5,300 bases of DNA from Caldifarciminota bacterium. GTDB lineage: Bacteria > Hydrothermota > Hydrothermia > S141-80. The first letter of the stretch is position 1, and each line of letters opens with the position of its first letter. The stretch is taken from contig JALUJC010000057.1 of the NCBI GenBank assembly GCA_027053375.1, positions 1-5,300 on the forward strand. Reading direction: 5' to 3'. Made by a program: the position numbers and the translations under genes. This document shows, in pieces, positions 1-5,300 of the stretch. The notes under the pieces are model-generated. The model was given only the letters and a program-made list of their open reading frames with translations. It searched no databases and was not told the DNA's origin.

Positions 1-1157
1 ATCTGGACCGTCTCAGTTTCGGTCCGGAGTACCTGATCCCCAAACCGGTGGATCCCCGGGTGTTGCTCTGGGAAGCACCGGCTGTGGCGCAGGCCGCCAT
101 GGAGTCGGGGGTCGCGCGCATTCAGCTGGATCTGGACCGGTACCGTGAACAGCTGGAGGCTCGCCTGGGTAAGATCTGGGAGATCCGGCGGTTCTTCATC
201 CACAAGGCCCGTGAACTGAAAAACCGGCGGGTGGTGTTTGCCGAGGGGGAAGAACCCCGGATTCTGCGGGCCGCCAGTCTCCTCCGCACCGAAAAGATCG
301 CGGATCCCATCCTTCTCGGGCGGGAGGAAAGGATCCGGGCCACGCTGGAAGAGCTGGGGCTGGAGGGCCCGTTTACCATTGTGGAACCTGAGTTTGATCC
401 CCGAAGAGAAGCCTATGCGAAACGGTTGTATGAGGAGCGCCAGCGCAAAGGGATCACCCTTCACGAAGCAAGCCGTTTGATGAAGGACCCCAACTACTTC
501 GGGGTGATGATGGTGGCGCAGGGCGATGCAGAGGTGTTCCTTTCCGGGATCACCTATCACTATCCCGATGTGTTGCGGCCCATCCTTCAGGTGATCCGTA
601 CCCGTGAGGATGTTCGGCGGGTGGCCGGGCTGTATCTGGTGATTCACAAAGGGGAGGTGTTCCTGTTCGCCGATGCCACGGTCAACATTCATCCCGGTGC
701 GGAAGACCTTGCGGAGATCGCCCTCCTTGCCGCTGAATTTGCCCGGCAGATCGGCCTGGAACCCCGGGTCGCGCTTCTGTCCTTTTCCAACTTCGGCAGT
801 GTGGACCATCCGGAAACCCAGCGTGTGCGGGAGGCGGTGCGTATCCTTCGTCAGCGGGATCCCTCGCTGCGGGTGGATGGGGAAATGCAGGCCGATACGG
901 CGCTTTCCGTGGATCTGCAGGAACGGGATTACCCCTTCAACATGCTTCAGGGGCGGGCCAACGTTCTGGTGTTCCCCGACCTGGATTCCGCCAACATCTC
1001 CTATAAACTCCTCAAGCACATTGCCGGTGCGGAGGTGATAGGTCCCATTCTGCTGGGTACGCGGTGTGCTGCCCATGCCCTCCAGCGGGGGGATGACGTG
1101 GCGGAGATCACCACCATCGCCGCCCTTGCGCTGAGCCAGGTTCGGACGCAGAAATGA
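1..1157 (+). CDS. maeB: NADP-type malic enzyme, MaeB family, C-terminal part (5' end outside window)
   Basis: This enzyme family oxidatively decarboxylates malate to pyruvate and CO2 in the cytoplasm, with NAD(P) as acceptor. Codons are in frame from base 3, giving 384 visible residues. The first stretch (FGPEYLIPKP, then APAVAQAAMESGVA) matches the end of the malic/NAD-binding region of MaeB proteins. From about base 190 a phosphotransacetylase-like domain follows, with RVVFAEGEEPR, GVMMVAQGDAEVFLSG, SFSNFGS, VDGEMQADTA and AEVIGPILLG. Full MaeB proteins are about 750 residues, so roughly half is missing to the left. The GTG at 48 is an internal valine, not the start, because homology continues upstream to the window edge. 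In this family the PTA-like tail is generally regarded as a regulatory acyl-CoA-sensing module rather than an active enzyme. The stop overlaps the argS start by 4 nt. Family assignment is firm; cofactor preference cannot be told because the NAD(P)-binding part is outside. Confidence 0.93.
   Translation, partial: LDRLSFGPEYLIPKPVDPRVLLWEAPAVAQAAMESGVARIQLDLDRYREQLEARLGKIWEIRRFFIHKARELKNRRVVFAEGEEPRILRAASLLRTEKIADPILLGREERIRATLEELGLEGPFTIVEPEFDPRREAYAKRLYEERQRKGITLHEASRLMKDPNYFGVMMVAQGDAEVFLSGITYHYPDVLRPILQVIRTREDVRRVAGLYLVIHKGEVFLFADATVNIHPGAEDLAEIALLAAEFARQIGLEPRVALLSFSNFGSVDHPETQRVREAVRILRQRDPSLRVDGEMQADTALSVDLQERDYPFNMLQGRANVLVFPDLDSANISYKLLKHIAGAEVIGPILLGTRCAAHALQRGDDVAEITTIAALALSQVRTQK
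1154..1157 (+). other. ATGA stop/start overlap, maeB-argS
   Basis: The argS ATG (1154-1156) and the malic enzyme TGA (1155-1157) share four bases. The preceding 15 nt hold no good GGAGG-like sequence, so argS translation probably depends on ribosomes finishing the upstream gene. The overlap is read directly; coupling is inferred. Confidence 0.75.
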
Positions 1158-2746
1158 AAGGTCTGCGCCACTTCCTGGAGCAGGAGATCCGGCAACGCCT
1201 GAAAGACCGGGGGGTGGAAGTGGAGGTCCGGCTTTCCCTCCCTCCCCGACCGGAAATGGGGGATTATGCCACCAATGCGGCCTTTCTGATGGCCCGTACC
1301 CTCCGGCGTCCTCCCGGTGAACTGGCGCGGGAACTGGCAAAATGGATTCAGGACCTCCCGGCGATTGCCCGTGCGGACGCGTCCGGCGGGTTTGTGAACC
1401 TGACCCTGGAGGATGCCTTTCTTGTTCAGCAGTTGAAGGAAGTGTTTACAGAAGATCCGCTGCCCCCGCTTCCGACCCGGACCCGGGAGCGGGTGGTGGT
1501 GGAATTTGTTTCGGCAAATCCGACGGGTCCGCTGAATGTGGTGAATGCGCGTGCCGCAGCAGTGGGAGATACGCTGGTTCGGGTGATGCGGTTTGCAGGG
1601 ATTCCAGCGGATCGGGAGTACTATGTGAACGACGCGGGTGGTCAGATTCGGGCGCTTCAGGGTTCCATTGAATACCGGGCTGGACGAAGGGAAACCCTTC
1701 CCGAGGATGGCTATGGCGGGACCTACGTGGCGGACCTGGCGCGTGCCCTGGACCGGGAAAACATCCCCGTGGCGCAGTGGGCGAAAGAGGCGGTCCGCCG
1801 GATCCTTGAAGGGCAGCTGGAAGTGCTTCGTCGCTACAGGGTGACCTTTGAGGCGGTGGTACGGGAGAGCTGGATCCGTGAGAGTCCCTATCCTCAGCTG
1901 GTGAAGGAGCGTCTTGCCCCGTACCTGTATGAAAAAGAGGGGGCGGTGTATTTCCGGAGCACCGCTTTCCCCGATTTTCGGGATGACAAGGATCGGGTGC
2001 TGATCCGCAGCAATGGCGAACCCACCTATTTCTTCTGGGACCTGGCCTATCACCTGTACAAGGCGGACCGGGGATATACCCGGTTGATTGACCTGTGGGG
2101 ACCGGATCACCAGGGGTACATCCCCCGGATGAAAGCGGGGCTTGAGGCCCTGGGGGTGGGCGGGCATCAACTGGAGGTGATGATTGTCCAGCAGGTCAAC
2201 CTTTTCCGGGAGGGTCAACGGGTCCGAATGTCCAAACGTAAAGGAGAATTCTATGCCATGGAGGATCTGCTGGAGGAGGTGGGCGTGGATGCCACCCGTT
2301 TCTTCATGCTCCAGCGAGCGGTGAACACACCGCTGGATTTTGACCTCACCCTGGCGCGAACCCTGTCCCAGGAGAATCCAGTCTACTACGTGCAGTATTC
2401 CCATGCCCGTGTGGTGAACCTTTTGAAGTATGCCCGGGAGAAAGGGCATGCCCCGGAGTTTTCGTGGCTGGAAGGGTTCACCCATCCTGCGGAACGCACC
2501 CTTGGACGTATGCTGCTTCGGTTCTATGATCTGGTCCAGGATGTGGCAGACTCCAGGGAAGTGCATCGGCTGCCCCATTACCTTCTGGACCTTTCCCGCA
2601 CCTTCCATCAGTTTTATCAGAACGTGCGTGTGGTGACCGAGGCGTCCCGGGAAACGCGGCGCCGGCTTGCCCTGGTGGAAATGTTTCGCCGGGTGATGAA
2701 GGCGGGACTGGATCTGATGGGGGTGGAGGCGCCGGAACGAATGTGA
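1154..2746 (+). CDS. argS: arginyl-tRNA synthetase (ArgRS) with variant HIGH motif
   Basis: Class I aminoacyl-tRNA synthetase that charges tRNA-Arg with arginine in the cytoplasm using ATP. The 530 residues show the N-terminal ArgRS tRNA-binding domain (about 1-90, GDYATNAAF, GGFVNLTL), the Rossmann catalytic core (about 115-400) and a C-terminal DALR anticodon-binding domain (about 408-530, YYVQYSHARV, ending ERM as ArgRS proteins usually do). Core landmarks are VEFVSANPTGPL (117-127), YYVNDAGGQI (156-165), WGPDHQGYIPRMKAGL (315-330) and the KMSKS equivalent RMSKRKG (358-364). The oddity is residues 128-131, NVVN where most ArgRS have HVGH or HIGH. The length is slightly below the usual 550-580, but every domain is present. 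The ATG at 1154 overlaps the malic enzyme stop (ATGA) and has no clear Shine-Dalgarno sequence, suggesting translational coupling. No inactivating lesion is seen. Confidence 0.97.
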   Translation: MKGLRHFLEQEIRQRLKDRGVEVEVRLSLPPRPEMGDYATNAAFLMARTLRRPPGELARELAKWIQDLPAIARADASGGFVNLTLEDAFLVQQLKEVFTEDPLPPLPTRTRERVVVEFVSANPTGPLNVVNARAAAVGDTLVRVMRFAGIPADREYYVNDAGGQIRALQGSIEYRAGRRETLPEDGYGGTYVADLARALDRENIPVAQWAKEAVRRILEGQLEVLRRYRVTFEAVVRESWIRESPYPQLVKERLAPYLYEKEGAVYFRSTAFPDFRDDKDRVLIRSNGEPTYFFWDLAYHLYKADRGYTRLIDLWGPDHQGYIPRMKAGLEALGVGGHQLEVMIVQQVNLFREGQRVRMSKRKGEFYAMEDLLEEVGVDATRFFMLQRAVNTPLDFDLTLARTLSQENPVYYVQYSHARVVNLLKYAREKGHAPEFSWLEGFTHPAERTLGRMLLRFYDLVQDVADSREVHRLPHYLLDLSRTFHQFYQNVRVVTEASRETRRRLALVEMFRRVMKAGLDLMGVEAPERM

Positions 2747-2750
2747 TTCA
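2744..2750. other. tail-to-tail gene junction with 1-nt spacer
   Basis: The argS TGA (2744-2746, plus strand) and the TPR gene TGA (2750-2748, minus strand) are separated only by base 2747. No GC-rich hairpin followed by a T run lies at the junction on either strand. Each transcript must therefore run into the other gene or end by a factor-dependent route. Confidence 0.9.
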
Positions 2751-3002
2751 GGTCCGCTGAAGGCGACTCAGCAGCGTACGGGCGCGCTGTTCATCAGGAT
2801 GAGACTCCAGCAGGCGCTGGAGAACCGCGATGGCTTCATCAATTTCCCGGGTTGCCTCATACAGCAACGCGAGATGATAGAGTGCATCGGCGTGGGTGGG
2901 ATCCTGCTGGAGAACCTCTTCCAGCAGGGCGCGCGCTTTGGAATAATGCTGGTTCAGAAAATAGAACTTGGCTTCTTCCAGCAGCAGTTCCAGGTTTTCC
3001 AT
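2748..3002 (-). CDS. small TPR-repeat protein
   Basis: The 84-residue protein consists almost wholly of two tetratricopeptide repeats. The first is about residues 3-36 (LEEAKFYFLNQHYSKARALL, then LQQDP). The second, about 38-71, is more canonical (ADALYHLALLYEATREIDEA, then LESHPDE). A short capping helix ends in RLQRT. TPRs form helical hairpins that bind partner proteins; no catalytic residue, signal peptide or membrane segment is present, so it is probably a cytoplasmic adaptor. The ATG at 3002 is preferred because it lies 4 nt after the ktrA stop and begins just before the first repeat. An in-frame TTG at 3032 would add 10 polar residues and overlap ktrA by 26 nt. It is the last gene of the minus-strand cluster, so co-expression with ktrBA is likely, but a link to K+ transport is only positional. 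The partner is unknown. Confidence 0.82.
   Translation of the reverse strand: MENLELLLEEAKFYFLNQHYSKARALLEEVLQQDPTHADALYHLALLYEATREIDEAIAVLQRLLESHPDEQRARTLLSRLQRT
2903..2928. repeat. perfect 9-bp inverted repeat inside the TPR gene
   Basis: CCTGCTGGA (2903-2911) and TCCAGCAGG (2920-2928) are exact reverse complements around an 8-nt loop. They encode the LLEEVLQQ helix of the first TPR. There is no following T run, so this does not look like a rho-independent terminator. It may simply reflect repeated Leu, Glu and Gln codons, though a hairpin in the mRNA is possible. Confidence 0.5.
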
Positions 3003-3006
3003 GGTT

Positions 3007-3690
3007 TTATCCGAGTCGCTGGACCTTTTCAAGATCTTCGGTTTTCCCCAGCAGGATCAGCACGTCTCCCCGGACAATCTCTTCATCGGGGGTGGGGACA
3101 ATCACCTGTTCCCGAAGTTCGATCTGGCCCTCCTGGCCCATTTCCGGGACTTTCCGCCGAATGGCCAGCACGCTGACCCCGAAACGTTTGCGGATATCCA
3201 GCTGGCGAAGGGTCTGGCCCACAAACGCACGGGGCGCCACCTGTTCCACCAGGCGGTATCCCTCGGCCAGATCCAGGAAATCAAAGGTCCCGCTTCGGGT
3301 CAGGGTTTCCGCGACCCGCCGGGCCATCTCCTTTTCCGGGAAGACAATCCGGTCCACGCCGATCTTTTCCAGAATCCGCGCATGGAGCTCGGAGGCGGCT
3401 TTGACCAGGATCCGCCGGGCCCCCAGCTCCCGTGCCAGCATGGCAATCAGGATGGAGGACTCCAGATCCTCGGTAATGGTGATGAGCACCCAGTCAAAAT
3501 CAGAAAGACCGATCTGGCGGAGCGCCTTTTCTTCGGATGCATCCATCACCAGCACTTCGTCCACGAAGGGCTCCACCTCCATGCTCTGGGGTTTTTCCCG
3601 ATCAATGGCCAGCACACGGTGACCTTTGTCCGCCAGTTCCCTGGCGAGGTAGGTTCCGAACTGTCCCAGACCGATCACGCAGAAGTTCAT
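3007..3690 (-). CDS. ktrA: K+ uptake regulatory subunit, RCK (KtrA/TrkA-type)
   Basis: This is the cytoplasmic ring-forming subunit that gates a K+ channel partner in response to bound nucleotide. The 227 residues show a single RCK_N Rossmann domain (about 1-125) followed by one RCK_C domain (about 136-225). The dinucleotide motif is visible as VIGLGQFG (5-12, GxGxxG), and the acidic D30 ends beta 2 (VLAID), the usual ribose-binding residue. The family stretch LEKIGVDRIVFPEKEMARR (107-125) is intact, as is RFGVSVLAIRR (169-179) in RCK_C. One RCK unit and about 220 residues fit KtrA rather than the double-length TrkA of enterobacteria. The ATG at 3690 overlaps the ktrB stop (ATGA), placing it directly downstream of its expected membrane partner. 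No clear Shine-Dalgarno is present, so translation is probably coupled to ktrB. Whether it binds ATP/ADP or NAD(H) cannot be settled from sequence. Confidence 0.94.
   Translation of the reverse strand: MNFCVIGLGQFGTYLARELADKGHRVLAIDREKPQSMEVEPFVDEVLVMDASEEKALRQIGLSDFDWVLITITEDLESSILIAMLARELGARRILVKAASELHARILEKIGVDRIVFPEKEMARRVAETLTRSGTFDFLDLAEGYRLVEQVAPRAFVGQTLRQLDIRKRFGVSVLAIRRKVPEMGQEGQIELREQVIVPTPDEEIVRGDVLILLGKTEDLEKVQRLG
3687..3690 (-). other. ATGA stop/start overlap, ktrB-ktrA
   Basis: On the minus strand the ktrA ATG (3690-3688) overlaps the ktrB TGA (3689-3687). The upstream codons (LLVG of KtrB) contain no strong Shine-Dalgarno match. Overlap of this kind usually couples synthesis of the two subunits of one complex; that part is inference. 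Confidence 0.75.
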
Positions 3691-5039
3691 CCGACCAGAA
3701 GCTGTCCGTCCACGTACTGTATGGGTTCGTGCCGGCGTTCAATAAATGCGGCGGCGACCGTCAGGATACCTGCACGTCCGATCCACATGGTGAGTATGAT
3801 AAGGCTTTTGGCGGGCACGGAAAAGTCTGCCGAGAAACTGACCCGGGGGTCCTGCAGTGAACCCAGAGACAACCCCACGGTTCCAAAGGCGGAAACCACC
3901 TCAAAGAAATACCGGAAGGTGCGTTCAATGGTGGTGTGGGCACCTTCTGCAAAAAGGAGAAGGGTGAGCACGCCGCCGATCACGGCCGCGGCGAGGGTGA
4001 CGATGGCCGTGGCCTGGGCCACGGTTTCAAGGGGAATGCGTCGCCGGCTCAATACCACGTCGTGTCCCCGCAGAAAGGCCCGGGTTGCGGTCCAGAGGGT
4101 GAGCAGGGTGGTGGTTTTGATCCCGCCGGCGGTCCCTCCCGGTGAACCGCCCACGAACATGAGAAAGGCGATCAGGGTCAGGCTGAGCGGGGATAGGCGC
4201 GTCAGGTCCACCGTGTTGAAGCCGGCCGTTCGCGGGGTGGCAGCCTGGAAAAAGGCATGAAGAATGCGGAATCCAGGGGAATACGTCACCAGTCCCCGGT
4301 GCCAGTCAGCCAGGAGAATCCAGAGCGTCCCGGAGAGGAGAAGAAGCGTGGTGAGTCGCAGCACCCACCGGGTGTGAAGGGTGAGCTTGCGGCGCCGTCC
4401 GGTAAAATAGAAGGTCAGGTCCTCAATCACCCAGAACCCCACCCCTCCCAGGATCAACAGGAGCGCCACGGTCAGGAGCACGCCGGCATGTTGCCCGGCC
4501 TGCACCAGATTGTCGCTGTAGGGTGAAAAACCGGCATTGCCAAAGGCCGAGATGGAGAGGAAAAGTCCTTCTCCAAGGGCACGGACCCCCCGTGTGGGCC
4601 AGAGCCACAGGGCAAGAAGGATCCATCCCACGGTCTGCGTGAGGATGCTGAAAAGCAGGACACGACGTGCAAACTGACCGATGTACCCCGGTGACAGTGC
4701 CGGAAACGAAGCCGACATCATCTGACGGAGCCGGAGGTCTCGCTTGCCGGTGAGGAATCCCAGGATCAGGGTGGCGAAGGTCATGTACCCCAGGGCACCG
4801 ATCTCAATCCAGAGGAGAAGTATTGCCTTTCCAAAGGGTGTCCAGAAGGTGGCGGTGTCTTTCACGATCAGCCCGGTCACGCACAGGGCAGATGTGGCGG
4901 TGAACAGGGCGTCCACAAAAGAGAGGGGACCCCGCCGTGCCCACGGGATCATGAGCAGCAGGGCCCCCAGCACCGAGAGACCCACATACCCCCAGACCAG
5001 AAGCTGAAGCGGTGAGGGTCTCCCGGTGCGTTTTCTCAT
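3687..5039 (-). CDS. ktrB: K+ channel/transporter membrane subunit (KtrB/TrkH family)
   Basis: Inner-membrane pore subunit for K+ uptake, working as a dimer on an RCK ring. The 450 residues contain the four-fold MPM repeat of the SKT superfamily. The four filter segments are SALCVTGL (50-57), SAFGNAGF (164-171), TPRTAGFN (268-275) and SAFGTVGL (383-390), each keeping its filter glycine (G56, G170, G273, G389). GGSPGGTAGGIKTTT (297-311) matches the flexible intramembrane loop that interrupts the third repeat's M2 helix and acts as a gate in characterised KtrB. Hydrophobic helices alternate along the whole length, and the C-terminus (GRAGILTVAAAF, then QLLVG) is typical. Length agrees with KtrB (about 445) rather than the longer TrkH (about 480). 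The ATG at 5039 lies 3 nt after the stop of the upstream gene and has no visible Shine-Dalgarno. It overlaps ktrA by 4 nt. Na+ dependence cannot be judged. Confidence 0.95.
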   Translation of the reverse strand: MRKRTGRPSPLQLLVWGYVGLSVLGALLLMIPWARRGPLSFVDALFTATSALCVTGLIVKDTATFWTPFGKAILLLWIEIGALGYMTFATLILGFLTGKRDLRLRQMMSASFPALSPGYIGQFARRVLLFSILTQTVGWILLALWLWPTRGVRALGEGLFLSISAFGNAGFSPYSDNLVQAGQHAGVLLTVALLLILGGVGFWVIEDLTFYFTGRRRKLTLHTRWVLRLTTLLLLSGTLWILLADWHRGLVTYSPGFRILHAFFQAATPRTAGFNTVDLTRLSPLSLTLIAFLMFVGGSPGGTAGGIKTTTLLTLWTATRAFLRGHDVVLSRRRIPLETVAQATAIVTLAAAVIGGVLTLLLFAEGAHTTIERTFRYFFEVVSAFGTVGLSLGSLQDPRVSFSADFSVPAKSLIILTMWIGRAGILTVAAAFIERRHEPIQYVDGQLLVG

Positions 5040-5042
5040 GGC

Positions 5043-5300
5043 TCAGGGAAGGACCAGACGACGCTGGATGCGACGGTTTCCTGAGGTGACACGAAGCCAG
5101 TAGATTCCGGAGGGAAGTCGCCCGGGCAGCCGCACAAGAGTTTCCCCGTTTTGCGGGGGAAGTGTACGGGTCCAGATGGGACGTCCCAGCGTGTTGTAGA
5201 CGGAGATCTTCACAGGAGAAAACGGATGGGCGGAAAGGCGAATCCGGGTTCCCTGGAGCGTGACCCGGAGGGTGGACGGGGTGTGCGGTCGGGGGGTGGG
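5043..5300 (-). CDS. C-terminal part of a probable secreted/surface protein with a T9SS/FlgD-like tail domain (5' end outside window)
   Basis: Reading the minus strand from base 5300 gives 85 residues and then TGA at 5045-5043. A Pro/Thr-rich linker (PTPRPHTPST) leads into a short beta-sandwich pattern: VKISVYNTLGRPIW, then VRLPGRLPSGIYWLRV and RRLVLP at the end. This spacing (VxIxVYNxLGR, LxSGIYxLRV, terminal KLVL-like strand) is the recognised signature of C-terminal sorting domains used by the type IX secretion system, closely related to FlgD Ig-like tails of FCB-group proteins. Such domains sit at the end of large exported enzymes or adhesins and are removed or anchored at the outer membrane. 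The passenger domain is beyond the window, so the protein's job is unknown. The stop lies 3 nt before the ktrB ATG, so the two genes are probably co-transcribed. The domain type is likely; actual type IX export is inferred. Confidence 0.8.
   Translation of the reverse strand, partial: PTPRPHTPSTLRVTLQGTRIRLSAHPFSPVKISVYNTLGRPIWTRTLPPQNGETLVRLPGRLPSGIYWLRVTSGNRRIQRRLVLP

Noticed and set aside
48..50. GTG as the start of the malic enzyme or of a separate PTA gene
   Set aside because: The frame is open from base 3, and the residues before it (FGPEYLIPKP) match the MaeB family, so this is an internal valine.
1001..2608. Antisense open frame of about 535 codons over argS
   Set aside because: The plus strand carries a clear, full-length ArgRS. 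The antisense product is low complexity, rich in His, Pro, Gln and Arg, and matches no family I know; long antisense frames are expected in G+C-rich genes.
2772..2789. CAGCG/CGCTG hairpin near the convergent junction as a terminator
   Set aside because: The stem is only 5 bp, lies inside the TPR coding sequence and is not followed by a T run on either strand.
3003..3032. TTG at 3032 as the TPR gene start
   Set aside because: It would overlap ktrA by 26 nt and add only 10 polar residues outside the repeat; the ATG at 3002, 4 nt after the ktrA stop, fits the spacing of the other genes better. It is not excluded.
2968..4260. Plus-strand open frame of about 430 codons over ktrA and ktrB
   Set aside because: It is antisense to two unmistakable K+ transport genes, shows no domain pattern, and spans the ktrB-ktrA boundary without regard to it.
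5142..5161. TTCCCC/GGGGAA inverted repeat as a regulatory hairpin before ktrB
   Set aside because: The stem is short, lies inside the coding sequence of the tail domain about 100 nt from the ktrB start, and has no T tract or known motif.

Overview
This is a gene-dense stretch of about 60% G+C (by-eye estimate) with essentially no non-coding DNA. Two gene blocks converge tail to tail at base 2747. The only gaps are 1, 4 and 3 nt, and two junctions are 4-nt ATGA overlaps. No RNA gene, CRISPR array, insertion sequence, attachment site or convincing terminator was seen.

Plus strand (1-2746): the C-terminal half of a MaeB-type malic enzyme, cut by the left edge, with its phosphotransacetylase-like tail. 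A complete arginyl-tRNA synthetase gene (argS) overlaps its stop codon by 4 nt. The ArgS reads as full length, but both histidines of its class I HIGH-type motif are asparagine.

Minus strand (5300-2748, read right to left): the C-terminal 85 residues of a probably exported protein ending in a type IX secretion / FlgD-like beta-sandwich tail; ktrB (450-residue K+ channel subunit); ktrA (227-residue RCK gating ring subunit); and a small two-repeat TPR protein. The spacing suggests one operon with translational coupling. KtrB and KtrA together would form a Ktr-type K+ uptake system: KtrB is the pore with four glycine-containing filter segments, and KtrA is the cytoplasmic nucleotide-binding ring. 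The roles of the surface protein and the TPR protein in this operon are unknown.

The organism is most likely a high-G+C member of the Fibrobacteres-Chlorobi-Bacteroidetes (FCB) group or a related candidate phylum. The support is the C-terminal sorting-type domain, the lack of clear Shine-Dalgarno sequences at all four internal starts, and the unusual ArgRS signature. This is inference; no gene here fixes the species. I see mostly housekeeping genes and no clear sign of a wholly new system. The points worth a second look are the NVVN ArgRS active-site variant, the probably non-catalytic PTA tail of the malic enzyme, and the operon coupling a surface protein, KtrBA and a TPR protein.
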